In this document: positions 27,323 to 36,321 of the stretch, piece after piece | Layout: each line of letters opens with the position of its first letter | How positions within the stretch are numbered: position 1 is the first letter of the stretch | DNA from: Geminocystis sp. NIES-3709 | GTDB lineage: Bacteria; Cyanobacteriota; Cyanobacteriia; Cyanobacteriales; Cyanobacteriaceae | Length of the DNA: 64,000 nt | Assembly: GCF_001548115.1 (NCBI RefSeq) | Contig: NZ_AP014821.1 | Span: 248,001 to 312,000, forward strand | Direction: 5' to 3' | Translations under genes and position numbers: made by a program | Notes under the pieces: model-generated | Databases searched by the model: none | The model's input: only the letters and a program-made list of their open reading frames with translations | Told to the model about the DNA's origin: nothing

Positions 27323-28088
27323 TATTTTTAGTCAAAATCTCCACTCCACCCTGAGTAATGGCGATCGTATGTTCAAATTGAGCCGACAATTGACGATCTT
27401 TTGTTAAAGCAGTCCAACCATCATCTAAAACGTCCGCTTCCCATGTACCTATATTAATCATAGGCTCGATCGTAAATACCATACCCGGACGCAATTTTTT
27501 TCCTGTACCTTTTTTGCCAAAATGAGGAATTTGGGGAGGAGTATGAAAAACCCTTCCAATACCATGGCCGACAAAATTTCTCACCACCGAATAACCGAAA
27601 CTTTCCGCATACTCTTGAATAGCAGCACCAATATCTCCAATTCTTCCCCCCGCGCGTACCGCATTTATGCCTCGATATAGACATTCTTCCGTCACTTCTA
27701 CTAATTGTTTTGCTTCTGGAGAAGGTGTCCCCACAAAAAAAGTCTTAGAAGTATCTCCATGATAACCTTCTACAATGGGAGTAACATCAATATTAATAAT
27801 ATCTCCATCCTTCAGAATTTGATTTTTACTAGGAATACCATGACAAATTACTTCATTGACACTGGTACAGATTGATGCAGGAAATGGGGGATTACCATAA
27901 CCTAAAGGCGCACTTTTTGCACCCTTTGCCTTTGTCCATTTTTCTGCTTCTTGATTTAATTCATAGGTACTAATACCGGGTTTAACCATTTTTCCTAAAT
28001 GTTCTAACAATTGGGCGGCTAATCTTCCAGCCTGACGCATTTTGTCTATTTCTCTAGCAGATAAAAGTACTATATTTTCATTTCCCAT
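27318..28088 (-). CDS. map: Methionine aminopeptidase, type I
   Basis: A 256-residue metallopeptidase removing the initiator methionine from new proteins. All five metal ligands are visible in family motifs: DIINIDVTPIVEGYHGDTSKTF (two aspartates, second in HGDT), GHGIGRVFH (histidine), FTIEPMINIG (glutamate) and QFEHTIAIT (glutamate). The substrate histidine is in CHGIPSKNQ. Residues 1-12 are a short extension, and the length is normal. The stop codon is inside a heptamer array. It is separated from ctpA by about 58 bases and could be in one transcript with it. Confidence 0.97.
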   Translation of the reverse strand: MGNENIVLLSAREIDKMRQAGRLAAQLLEHLGKMVKPGISTYELNQEAEKWTKAKGAKSAPLGYGNPPFPASICTSVNEVICHGIPSKNQILKDGDIINIDVTPIVEGYHGDTSKTFFVGTPSPEAKQLVEVTEECLYRGINAVRAGGRIGDIGAAIQEYAESFGYSVVRNFVGHGIGRVFHTPPQIPHFGKKGTGKKLRPGMVFTIEPMINIGTWEADVLDDGWTALTKDRQLSAQFEHTIAITQGGVEILTKNS

Positions 28089-28482
28089 TGTAATTTAATT
28101 TAATTCTTTCTATATAAGTTAATTTTTAGATCTTTACTATTTTAATCCACTTGCGTTATATCAGGTTTGGTTAAACATTAACTCATCTCCCACCTTTTAA
28201 ACAGGGGATTTTGTGTCATTTGTCATTTGTTAATCAGAAGAATGATAAAGAAGTAATAAACCTGAATTAGACGTAAGAAACCTTGATTATGGCAAACTTA
28301 AATCCAGATCAAATCAAAGTAACGTATTTAAACAACAACAATATAAATGTCTAAATCTGAAAGGACTTCAAGCAGTTTTTGATTAAAAACTTTTCAAAGT
28401 GCCAAGTGCCACCATTATCTCATTTAGTATAATTTATGTGAAAGTGCTATATATTAAGTAATGAATAATATTATTTCTGTAA
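28089..28482. other. Intergenic region between divergent map and the YqiA-like gene
   Basis: 394 bases carrying promoters for both genes and copy 2 of the TTAACTCATC repeat (28178-28237). A 21-codon plus-strand frame at 28289 lacks a ribosome site and is not believed to be a gene. Confidence 0.5.
28178..28237. repeat. Dispersed repeat, copy 2 (TTAACTCATC...GTTAATCAG)
   Basis: Counterpart of 12781-12832, same orientation, slightly longer because TTTGTCA is duplicated before TTTGTTAATCAG. Confidence 0.6.
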
Positions 28483-29166
28483 ATGAATAAGTCATTACAA
28501 GATTATCAATATCTATACTTACACGGTTTTGGATCGAGTCCTAAGTCTCAAAAAGCAATTTATTTTAGTAAAAAATACCAAGAAATAGGTATTAAATTAA
28601 AAATAGTTGACTTTAATCAACCTGAATTTGTTAATCTTACTCTTACTCGTCAAATTCACCAAGTTAGTGAGATTATAGATAATAATCCTAATCAACAATT
28701 TATTTTGATAGGTTCAAGTTTTGGCGGTTTAACAGCGAATTGGATTGGGTATAAATATTTTGATCATCAAATGACACAACTCGATCGAATTAAGGCATTA
28801 ATATTAATAGCACCCGCCTTAAATTTTGCCAAAAGTTGGCTACCAAAATTAACCCCAGAAATGTTAAATCAATGGCAAGAAAAAGGTTTTATTCCTGTTT
28901 ATCATTACGGAGAAAAAAAAGAATTATTACTTAGTTATAATTTTTGGGAAGATTTAATTACTTACGATGATTTAATTATTAATCATAATATTCCTACCCT
29001 AATTTTTCATGGCACAGAAGATGACACTATTCCCATTGAAGTTAGTCAAGAATATGCTAAAAGTCGTCCACAGGTTATTTTAAAAGAGTTAAAAAGTGAT
29101 CATAGTCTCAATGATTGTTTAGAAGAAATCTGGCTAACCATGAAATTTTTTGACGGAAAAAGTTAG
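28483..29166 (+). CDS. YqiA/YcfP-type alpha/beta hydrolase
   Basis: A 227-residue esterase-fold protein. LYLHGFGSSPKSQKA is the oxyanion-hole segment of the YqiA/YcfP (UPF0227) group, IGSSFGGLTANW the nucleophile elbow with Ser, TLIFHGTEDDTIP the acid region and KSDHSLNDC the histidine. Esterase activity on short acyl esters is known for YqiA; the physiological substrate here is unknown. Cytoplasmic, no signal. It stands alone. Confidence 0.9.
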   Translation: MNKSLQDYQYLYLHGFGSSPKSQKAIYFSKKYQEIGIKLKIVDFNQPEFVNLTLTRQIHQVSEIIDNNPNQQFILIGSSFGGLTANWIGYKYFDHQMTQLDRIKALILIAPALNFAKSWLPKLTPEMLNQWQEKGFIPVYHYGEKKELLLSYNFWEDLITYDDLIINHNIPTLIFHGTEDDTIPIEVSQEYAKSRPQVILKELKSDHSLNDCLEEIWLTMKFFDGKS

Positions 29167-29304
29167 GTTCAAAATTATACCAAAATCCGTAATACAATAG
29201 TAACTGAAGTAAATCAATTTTTTTTACTTTTCCCTTTTTTCTCTTTACCTATAATTTTCTATCTAACTAAGGTAAAACTGAGGTTTCTGTGGTCGACAAA
29301 ACTA

Positions 29305-31293
29305 CTACACATCGTAATTGCGACGACGACGGCGACGACGGCGATATTCACGAGGAGGATCATTATTTTGTGTATATTGCTGTATCGTAACTTTATGATA
29401 ACTTTGTCTCGGTTTAAGAGGTTCTAATTTAATCGTTGCTTTATCTAAAGCTAATTTCCCCGGCGGTTTACCAAAAGTTTCTACAGGCATTTTTTCTGTG
29501 GCTTTAAGCATAAAATTACGCCACATCTGAGCAGTAATAGCACTACTTCCCCAAGTCTCTTTATTATCATCATTGCCTACCCATATTCCCGTAGCGAGTT
29601 GAGGAATATAACCAATAAACCATAAATCTCTTGCTTTATCGGATGTACCTGTTTTTCCTGCCACTGGGCGCCCAATTTGTGCTGGTATTCCTGTTCCCGA
29701 TTGTACCACTTGTTGCAACATCCAAGTCATAATATTAGCACTATCTTTATCTAAGGCTGTTTGAGGATTTATTTTTGCTTGATAAAGGATTTCACCATCG
29801 GCATTAACAATACTTTTAATACCATGAACTTGTAAATGTTGCCCTTGATTTGCTAGAGTGCCATAAGCGCTAGTTAATTCTAGTAGGTTGACTTCTGATG
29901 CCCCCAAAGCAAGAGAATAGGTTGGTTGTAATTTGGATTCTATGCCCATTTTTTCCGCTACTTTAATAACGGGATTCCACCCTACATCAATAAGACTTTT
30001 CACCGCAACAGTGTTTAAGGAGGAAGTTAGCGCTTGGGAAATAGATACGTCTCCCCGATAACTGTCACCATAATTTTTCGGTTCGTAACCATCTACTACA
30101 TAAGGTGCATCTAAATAGTTTTTGTAGGGTGACATTCCTCCTGCGATCGCCGTAGCATAAATGAAAGTTTTAAAAGTTGATCCGGGTTGTCTTTGAGCTT
30201 GGGTAACTCGATTATATTGATTATTGGCAAAATCTATGCCTCCTACCATTGTAAGAATTTCTCCGTTACGAGGATCAATAGCGACTAAAGCACCTTGTTG
30301 AAATTTTTGCCATTTGCCATAGCGTTTGATAACATTTTCGACAATTTCTTCTCCTGTTTCCTGCCATTGAGGATTAAGAGTTGTATTAACAATAATTCCT
30401 CCTTCTGCCAATTTATCTCGACTGACATATTTCCCCATTTCTTTTTGTACATAATCCACAAAGTAGGGTGCTTTTTTGATTTGACGTTTTAAAGGGCTAG
30501 ATTTAATTTCTAAGGGTGTCTCGATCGCAATTTGGGCTTCTTCTGGGGTAATATATCCTTGTTCTGCCATGCGAGTTAACACTAAATTTCTCCTAGTGGT
30601 GGCGGATTCTGGATTTTCCAAAGGAGAATAAATACTGGGGGCGGGGGTAATTCCTGCAAGAGTAGCAATTTCACCAAGGGTAAGTTCATCTAAAGATTTG
30701 CTAAAATAACGATGGGCGGCATCGGCAACTCCATAAGCTCCTGAACCAAGATAAACTACGTTAAGATAAGTTTGTAATATTTCTTCTTTACTGATTTGAT
30801 GATCAATTTTTTGGGCAATTATAACTTCTTTTAATTTTCTTTCCCAACTACGATCTTGATCTAAATAAGCTATTCTGGCAAGTTGTTGGGTGATAGTACT
30901 TCCCCCTTCTTTCACTTTTCCTGATTGTAAATTGGCAACACTGGCACGGGCAATTCCTTGTATATCTACTCCGTTATGCTTGTAATATCTGCTATCTTCA
31001 ATGGCGATAAATGCTTGTTGTAATTTTTCGGGAATTTCGGTTATGGTTTTTCGATCGTAGGCTATATCTCCAAATTGAGCGAGAATGGTATTATCTTGGG
31101 CTTTAATGGTGAGAGTATTAGGTCGATCGTAGTTAACTACATTAGTGATATTGTCTGGTAAAGTGCTATTGAGTTGAAACCATTTACTGATTAAAAAAGC
31201 CAAAAAACCGAGATTAATGGTAAAACCTACCGCAAAACCATACCAAAATATACGACTATGACGCAATTCTTTAAAAGATGCGAATGTCACCAT
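29305..31293 (-). CDS. Class A penicillin-binding protein (PBP1A-like), Arg-rich C-terminus
   Basis: A bifunctional peptidoglycan synthase of 662 residues. One transmembrane helix lies at about 15-40. A glycosyltransferase GT51 domain covers about 70-250, with its glutamate in AIEDSRYYKHNGVD and with GGSTITQQLAR. The transpeptidase domain covers about 330-610, with SxxK in GSTFKTF, SxN in SSLNT and KTG in AGKTGTSDKA. It polymerises and cross-links glycan strands on the outer face of the membrane. The last 12 residues (RRRRRRRRNYDV) are an arginine run encoded by CG-rich codons unlike the rest of the gene. It is divergent from the DUF697 gene. Confidence 0.95.
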   Translation of the reverse strand: MVTFASFKELRHSRIFWYGFAVGFTINLGFLAFLISKWFQLNSTLPDNITNVVNYDRPNTLTIKAQDNTILAQFGDIAYDRKTITEIPEKLQQAFIAIEDSRYYKHNGVDIQGIARASVANLQSGKVKEGGSTITQQLARIAYLDQDRSWERKLKEVIIAQKIDHQISKEEILQTYLNVVYLGSGAYGVADAAHRYFSKSLDELTLGEIATLAGITPAPSIYSPLENPESATTRRNLVLTRMAEQGYITPEEAQIAIETPLEIKSSPLKRQIKKAPYFVDYVQKEMGKYVSRDKLAEGGIIVNTTLNPQWQETGEEIVENVIKRYGKWQKFQQGALVAIDPRNGEILTMVGGIDFANNQYNRVTQAQRQPGSTFKTFIYATAIAGGMSPYKNYLDAPYVVDGYEPKNYGDSYRGDVSISQALTSSLNTVAVKSLIDVGWNPVIKVAEKMGIESKLQPTYSLALGASEVNLLELTSAYGTLANQGQHLQVHGIKSIVNADGEILYQAKINPQTALDKDSANIMTWMLQQVVQSGTGIPAQIGRPVAGKTGTSDKARDLWFIGYIPQLATGIWVGNDDNKETWGSSAITAQMWRNFMLKATEKMPVETFGKPPGKLALDKATIKLEPLKPRQSYHKVTIQQYTQNNDPPREYRRRRRRRRNYDV

Positions 31294-31439
31294 TTTCCCT
31301 CTCGATTGATAAATTTTCTGTGAATAATATTACTTTATTTTACCTGAGTTGGTAGTTGAACATTTTTTGTCATGGAAAAATACTCTTTAGGAGTATCATA
31401 GGATTAAGTGTTTTTAATTTTGCCATAGATGTCCCAGTT

Positions 31440-32867
31440 ATGACTATCTCAATCAAAAAACCCATTTTAGTCGCCGGTGTTAGTCTTTCCTTTTTATTAT
31501 GGATAGGAGAAAGTCTCAAAAATTCTGTTAATGAAGCAGGGGATTTTAGTCTTTTAGGTTTAACTTTAATTGGTAGTTTATGGTTGTTTTGGCAAAGGAA
31601 AAAAAATAACAAAGTGATAAATAATTATCCATTAGTGGTAGTAAATAGAGAAGATTTTGACAAAAAAATTGCTCAAATTAAGTATTTATTAGAAGATTTA
31701 ATAACAGAATCCCCGGGTCATGATCTGCTAAATAAATTCAATGAAAAAATATTGATCATTGACCAAAAAAGTCAAAAAAAAGACTTAAATTTAACTATAG
31801 TTAGTCAAAATAAGATTACTCCTCAAACTTTAGTTAATAGTTTAAAACAAGAATTTGCTGAAAATATTGTATATTCGATCGAGTCTGATATTTTTAATTA
31901 TACTAACTACCAATCATCAGATGATGATAATTTTAATTTCAAAAATTTGTCTTTAGAATCGGATTTTATTTTATTTATTCTTCATGGAGATATAACGGAA
32001 TCAGAGAAAAAAGTTATTGAAAAAATTAACATCAACCAAAGAATATTAGTTTTATTTAATGATATAGATTATCCATTATTAGAAGAAAAAAATCTTATTT
32101 TTGAAAATATTAAAACTAAACTAAAAGGGATTATTAATGCAGAATTTATTATTAAAATAGCTACTAATACTCAAAAAGTTAAAGTGAAAAAATATATTGA
32201 TAAAATTAACTATAAAGAGTGGGAAGAAGTATCTCAAGGACAATATAATAGTTTATTTAATACATTAAGAATTACTTTTGAAAAAGAAAAGGAAAATTTA
32301 ATTATAGCCACATCCTACCGGAACTCGATCGACCTAGAAAAAGAAATCAGGAAAGAATTAAATATTATTAGAAAACAAAAAGCATTACCGTTAATTGAAA
32401 AATATCAAATCATTGCTGCTACGGCTACTTTTGCTAATCCTGTTTCTAGTTTAGATTTATTAGCAACAGCGGCTATCAATACTCAAATGCTCATAGATTT
32501 AAGTGCTATTTATAAACAATCATTATCTGTTAATCAAGGAAAAGAAATCTCGATCGAACTAGCAAAATTAATGGTTAAATTAGGCATAGTAGAAGTTTCT
32601 AGTCGAATGATTACTACTATTTTAAAAAGTAATGCGGTTACTTTTATCGCCGGAGGAATTATTCAAGGAATTAGTGCAGCTTATTTAACTCGTCTTTGTG
32701 GTTTAAGTTTAATTGAATATTATGAAGTTGCAGAATTAAAAGATAATGAAGGAATTAATTTAAGTGTTATTAAAGAGAAATTACAGTTAATTTTTCAACA
32801 AAATCGTGATAATAATTTCTTCAATAAATTTATCCAAAAAACTTCTTTACAATTCCAAAATAGTTAA
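31440..32867 (+). CDS. DUF697 membrane protein with GTPase-like central region
   Basis: About 475 residues from the chosen ATG; the frame opens 28 codons earlier at a TTG. An N-terminal membrane segment (PILVAGVSLSFLLWIGESL and LTLIGSLWLFWQRKK) is followed by a Lys/Asn/Ile-rich middle with alternating hydrophobic strands such as DFILFILHGDITESEKK and ILVLFNDIDY. These resemble G1- and G4-bearing strands of small GTPases, but no Walker A is present. The C-terminal 120 residues match DUF697 (EKYQIIAATATFANPVSSLDLL, then TFIAGGIIQGISAAYLTRL). In cyanobacteria such proteins accompany or contain YcjX/Era-like GTPases. The function is unknown. Confidence 0.75.
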   Translation: MTISIKKPILVAGVSLSFLLWIGESLKNSVNEAGDFSLLGLTLIGSLWLFWQRKKNNKVINNYPLVVVNREDFDKKIAQIKYLLEDLITESPGHDLLNKFNEKILIIDQKSQKKDLNLTIVSQNKITPQTLVNSLKQEFAENIVYSIESDIFNYTNYQSSDDDNFNFKNLSLESDFILFILHGDITESEKKVIEKININQRILVLFNDIDYPLLEEKNLIFENIKTKLKGIINAEFIIKIATNTQKVKVKKYIDKINYKEWEEVSQGQYNSLFNTLRITFEKEKENLIIATSYRNSIDLEKEIRKELNIIRKQKALPLIEKYQIIAATATFANPVSSLDLLATAAINTQMLIDLSAIYKQSLSVNQGKEISIELAKLMVKLGIVEVSSRMITTILKSNAVTFIAGGIIQGISAAYLTRLCGLSLIEYYEVAELKDNEGINLSVIKEKLQLIFQQNRDNNFFNKFIQKTSLQFQNS

Positions 32868-32877
32868 TGGACATCAA

Positions 32878-32918
32878 ACTCTTGTAAAAAAAAATACGAA
32901 ATTATTACAAGAGTCTTT
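32878..32918. terminator. Bidirectional terminator between the DUF697 gene and thyX
   Basis: ACTCTTGTAA (32878-32887) and TTACAAGAGT (32905-32914) form a 10-bp perfect stem in the 56-base gap between two convergent genes. The loop is A-rich. T-rich DNA follows on the plus side, so it can serve either gene. Confidence 0.7.
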
Positions 32919-32923
32919 CTCTG

Positions 32924-33622
32924 TTATTCAATAGAAGACCATGCTTGTATGGCTATTGGAACAATAGGTGTTATGAGTTCGACGATCGCTTCTGCATAAG
33001 CTCCGATTTCACTTTGAGCGCCCTCCCCTCTACGCAAATCAATGAAATTCAATAAGGCTTGTAAGCTGACAGTCCAAACCCAACTTGTATAAACGGAGGG
33101 TATTAAAACCCCTCTTGCTTGTTCTCTACCAACTCCCAGTGCTAATAATTGACTATAGGCTTTATAACTAGCCTCACATTGTTGTTTATAAATGGAAATT
33201 GCCAAATTATTGTCTTCTACATCTAAACTACCGATCGTGGCTTGTTTATTATTCTTCGATTGTTTTCTAAAAACTTGAGGAATATAAAACTCATTACTAT
33301 CATCGATCGCAACATATCTGAAACTCTTTTCGTTCCATCCCAACTGCTCGTCATTATGATTACTTGCAACAATATGCTTGTACCACTGGCGTGCTATAAA
33401 AAGAGGGGCTTTAACTTTAAATTTAAAGACAACCCCTCGAAAAGGACTGGTATGATTATGAGTTATTAAATAGTTAATTAACTTAATATCTTTCTCATTT
33501 AACTCTTTAGAACTTTTCTCAAAGGATGCTCTTGCATCATTAACAATACTTAAATCATTACCCATAAAATCTATGAGTTCTATTTTACTTTTTCCATCTT
33601 TTAAGGGATCTTTATAATTCAT
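32924..33622 (-). CDS. thyX: Flavin-dependent thymidylate synthase ThyX
   Basis: A 232-residue FAD enzyme that makes dTMP from dUMP using methylene-tetrahydrofolate and NADPH. ThyX features are the opening around ELIDFMGNDLSIVNDARASF, LITHNHTSPFRGVVFKFKVKAP, the FIARQWYKH region, and the closing DLRRGEGAQSEIGAYAEAI with its substrate-binding arginines. The family motif RHRx7S appears in altered form, as RQWYKHIVASNHNDEQLGW followed by KSFRY. Such divergence is believed to occur in cyanobacterial ThyX. No thyA was seen here. The gene is single. Confidence 0.93.
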   Translation of the reverse strand: MNYKDPLKDGKSKIELIDFMGNDLSIVNDARASFEKSSKELNEKDIKLINYLITHNHTSPFRGVVFKFKVKAPLFIARQWYKHIVASNHNDEQLGWNEKSFRYVAIDDSNEFYIPQVFRKQSKNNKQATIGSLDVEDNNLAISIYKQQCEASYKAYSQLLALGVGREQARGVLIPSVYTSWVWTVSLQALLNFIDLRRGEGAQSEIGAYAEAIVELITPIVPIAIQAWSSIE

Positions 33623-33797
33623 AATAATTATAGTATTTTTATGGTAATATTAAACAATTTATTTACTAATTTTTTATTCTTAAATAACTTCGTCTATCTA
33701 TGAGTATAATATCAAAAATTTCTCTGAGATTTTTAATCATTTTCTTCTTACCTTATTACTTATTAGTTTGTTTTAACCAAAATTCTATTTTTTAAAA

Positions 33798-35729
33798 TTA
33801 ACTTTCTAATTCGGCTAATTCCATCCATTTTGTGGTTGCTATATCTATTTCTTGATTAATATTAGCTAATTCCAGGGTTAATTTATTTAAGGTTTCATAA
33901 TCTTGTTTAGCAATATATAATTTTGTCTCGACTTCTGTTTTTTTTATTTCTAAACTAGGAATTATTTTTGTCTCTAGTTTCTCTAATTCTTTTCTTTGAT
34001 AATTAGACATTTTTCTTATATTTGTACTAAAGTTTTGGTCTTTTACTTCTACATTTTTACTTTGTTTTACTACTTTGTTATTAGCATTTTTTTCTTCTTG
34101 TAATTGTTTTTCCTGTTTCTTTTTATAATCTAAATAAACTGAGTAATTACCCGGATATTGACGCAAATTTCCATTACTTTCAAAAGTAAAAATAGTATCT
34201 ACGGTTCGATCGAGAAAGTACCGATCATGAGATACTACTATTACACAACCCTTAAAAGACTCGATATATTCTTCTAAAACTGCCAAAGTTTGTACATCTA
34301 AATCGTTAGTAGGTTCATCCAAAATTAATACATTTGGATTACTAATTAGCATTCTGAGCAAAAATAAACGGCGTTTTTCCCCTCCTGAAAGTTTAGCAAT
34401 AGGAGAATATTGTTGATTGGGTGTAAATAAAAATCTCTCTAGCAGTTGAGATGCACTAATTTGACTTCCGTCAGAAGTTTCGATATAAGTAGCTACATCT
34501 TTAATATATTCGATCGCGCGTTGTTCATTTTGGGCTGCGGTGATTAAACTGTCAGAATGTTGATCAAAATAACCAATATGAATAGTACTACCTATCTCTA
34601 CTTTACCGTTATCTGGCTCGATAGTAGCCATGATTAAATTCATCAAAGTTGATTTACCAACACCGTTACCGCCAATAATACCGACTCTGTCATCTGGGGC
34701 AAACTCATAGGTAAAATCTTTAATTAAAGTACGATCGCCAAAGGATTTGCTAATATTATCTAATTCGATGACTTTTTTACCGATACGACGACTAGGAGTA
34801 TCAATTTCTACTTTACCTTGAGTTTGTTTAAACTCCTTATCCTTCATTTCATAGACACGATCGATTCTGGCTTTTTGTTTCGTACTACGGGCTTTAGGCC
34901 CTTTTTTAAGCCACTCTAACTCCCGTCTTAATACCCCTTGATGTTTTCTCTGACTACTAGCTACTGATTCCTCTGCTAACGCCTTCTTCTCAAGATAATA
35001 ACTATAGTTTCCACTATAACTATACATATCTCCTCGATCGATTTCCAGAATACGAGTTGTAACTTGATCTAAAAAATATCGATCGTGGGTAATAAGGAAA
35101 ATTGCACCTTGAAACTTTTGCAAATATTCCTGTAACCATTGCACCGACTCCGCATCAAGATGGTTAGTAGGCTCATCCATTAATAATAAATCAGGTTCAG
35201 CCATCAAAGCAGAAGCAAGGGCAACTCTTTTACGATAACCCCCCGATAAATCCCCCATTTTTGCCTCAAAATCACTAATTCCTAACTTATCTAGGATAAT
35301 TTTGGCGTTAGTTTCTAAATCCCAAGCATTAGCCCCATTGATTTTTTCTGTTACTCGTTCTAATTTACCCATCAACTGCTCTTGAGTTATAGTATCAGCA
35401 TGAGCGATACGATGAGATAAATCTTCATATTCTTTAATCCACTGCATTTGTTCGCCACTATAGACGAAAACTTGCTCTAAAACAGTGTTATTTGCCTCAA
35501 TTTCTGGTTGTTGAGGAAGATATATAATTTTTGAACCTGATTTCACCACCATTTCCCCTCCATCATGGGGCTCTAATCCTGCTAAAATTTTGAGGAGAGT
35601 TGATTTTCCCGAACCATTAACTCCAATTAAACCAACTTTATCATTATCATCGATACTGAAACTAGCACCTTTAAGAATTTCTTTAATCCCAAAATCTTTT
35701 TTGAGAGATTGTACCGTGATAATCGTCAT
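33798..35729 (-). CDS. ABC-F family ATPase (Uup/EttA type)
   Basis: A 643-residue soluble protein with two ABC cassettes and no membrane domain. Cassette 1 has GVNGSGKST, LSGGYRKRVALA and LLLMDEPTNHLDAES. Cassette 2 has GGNGVGKST, LSGGEKRRLFLL and LILDEPTNDLD. Between them is the basic P-site tRNA interaction linker (GVLRRELEWLKKGPKARSTKQKAR). The C-terminal 80 residues form a coiled coil as in Uup. ABC-F proteins bind the ribosomal E site and act on stalled or early elongation complexes; the Uup-like tail is linked to DNA binding. The gene is single. Confidence 0.93.
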   Translation of the reverse strand: MTIITVQSLKKDFGIKEILKGASFSIDDNDKVGLIGVNGSGKSTLLKILAGLEPHDGGEMVVKSGSKIIYLPQQPEIEANNTVLEQVFVYSGEQMQWIKEYEDLSHRIAHADTITQEQLMGKLERVTEKINGANAWDLETNAKIILDKLGISDFEAKMGDLSGGYRKRVALASALMAEPDLLLMDEPTNHLDAESVQWLQEYLQKFQGAIFLITHDRYFLDQVTTRILEIDRGDMYSYSGNYSYYLEKKALAEESVASSQRKHQGVLRRELEWLKKGPKARSTKQKARIDRVYEMKDKEFKQTQGKVEIDTPSRRIGKKVIELDNISKSFGDRTLIKDFTYEFAPDDRVGIIGGNGVGKSTLMNLIMATIEPDNGKVEIGSTIHIGYFDQHSDSLITAAQNEQRAIEYIKDVATYIETSDGSQISASQLLERFLFTPNQQYSPIAKLSGGEKRRLFLLRMLISNPNVLILDEPTNDLDVQTLAVLEEYIESFKGCVIVVSHDRYFLDRTVDTIFTFESNGNLRQYPGNYSVYLDYKKKQEKQLQEEKNANNKVVKQSKNVEVKDQNFSTNIRKMSNYQRKELEKLETKIIPSLEIKKTEVETKLYIAKQDYETLNKLTLELANINQEIDIATTKWMELAELES

Positions 35730-35815
35730 TTTAATTATTAGTAATTGATAATTATTTTATTTGAAATTGTAAATTTGTAGTTACACTTATTTTCAAAACT
35801 TATAATAACATATAA

Positions 35816-35843
35816 CTGTTAGCTTTTAGCTTTTAGCCTTTTT
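35816..35843. repeat. Four heptamers (CTTTTAG type)
   Basis: CTGTTAG, CTTTTAG, CTTTTAG, CCTTTTT in register, leading into the dispersed repeat body at 35837, exactly as at 20388-20422. Confidence 0.75.
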
Positions 35844-35893
35844 TCCATTAAAGAATAAGTAATCAATTACTAATGTTAACCAGAAATTTTACT
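35837..35893. repeat. Dispersed intergenic repeat body, copy 2
   Basis: Matches 20420-20475 with only a handful of substitutions over about 56 bases and is in the same orientation. Non-coding, 55 bases upstream of the next start codon. Confidence 0.8.
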
Positions 35894-35948
35894 TCACAAT
35901 AGCTAATTACTGATACACTTAAATTTTAGTTAGTTTTTTTTTAATAAG

Positions 35949-36266
35949 ATGTCTCACCATAGAGAACAAAATTTGGATAAGTTTCAATTATCTTTATATT
36001 TAATGCCTTTATTTGGACCGATTTGGGCTTTAATTAATCTTAAATTTTTCCCTTATAATCTCAATTCTGAACAGAAAAAAACTAGCCGTATATCTTTGCG
36101 ATTGGGATTAGCTTGGTTAATTACTTATAGTACTTTATGGGCTGGAGGAAGTCTTACATCAGATTTGCTTTCTATTCGTTTACTTTATTTTAATGGTATT
36201 ATTACCACCACTTATTTTTTAATTTGTTTAATTTTAATTACCAGACTCTGGAGTAAGAAAAATTAG
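35949..36266 (+). CDS. Small membrane protein, conserved in cyanobacteria
   Basis: A 105-residue protein with probably three membrane segments: FQLSLYLMPLFGPIWALI, LGLAWLITYSTLWAGGSL and GIITTTYFLICLILITRLW. A short cytoplasmic-looking basic start and end surround them. No named domain is recognised. It is 55 bases upstream of nusB on the same strand and may be co-transcribed with it. The function is unknown. Confidence 0.75.
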   Translation: MSHHREQNLDKFQLSLYLMPLFGPIWALINLKFFPYNLNSEQKKTSRISLRLGLAWLITYSTLWAGGSLTSDLLSIRLLYFNGIITTTYFLICLILITRLWSKKN

Positions 36267-36321
36267 CAAGGTTGATGGTTAATTGGTATAATCATGGATT
36301 GCTCATTGTTAATTAAATAAA

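Noticed and set aside
28289-28354. 21-codon plus-strand frame MANLNPDQIKV upstream of the YqiA-like gene
   Set aside because: No ribosome site and no recognisable content; likely chance.
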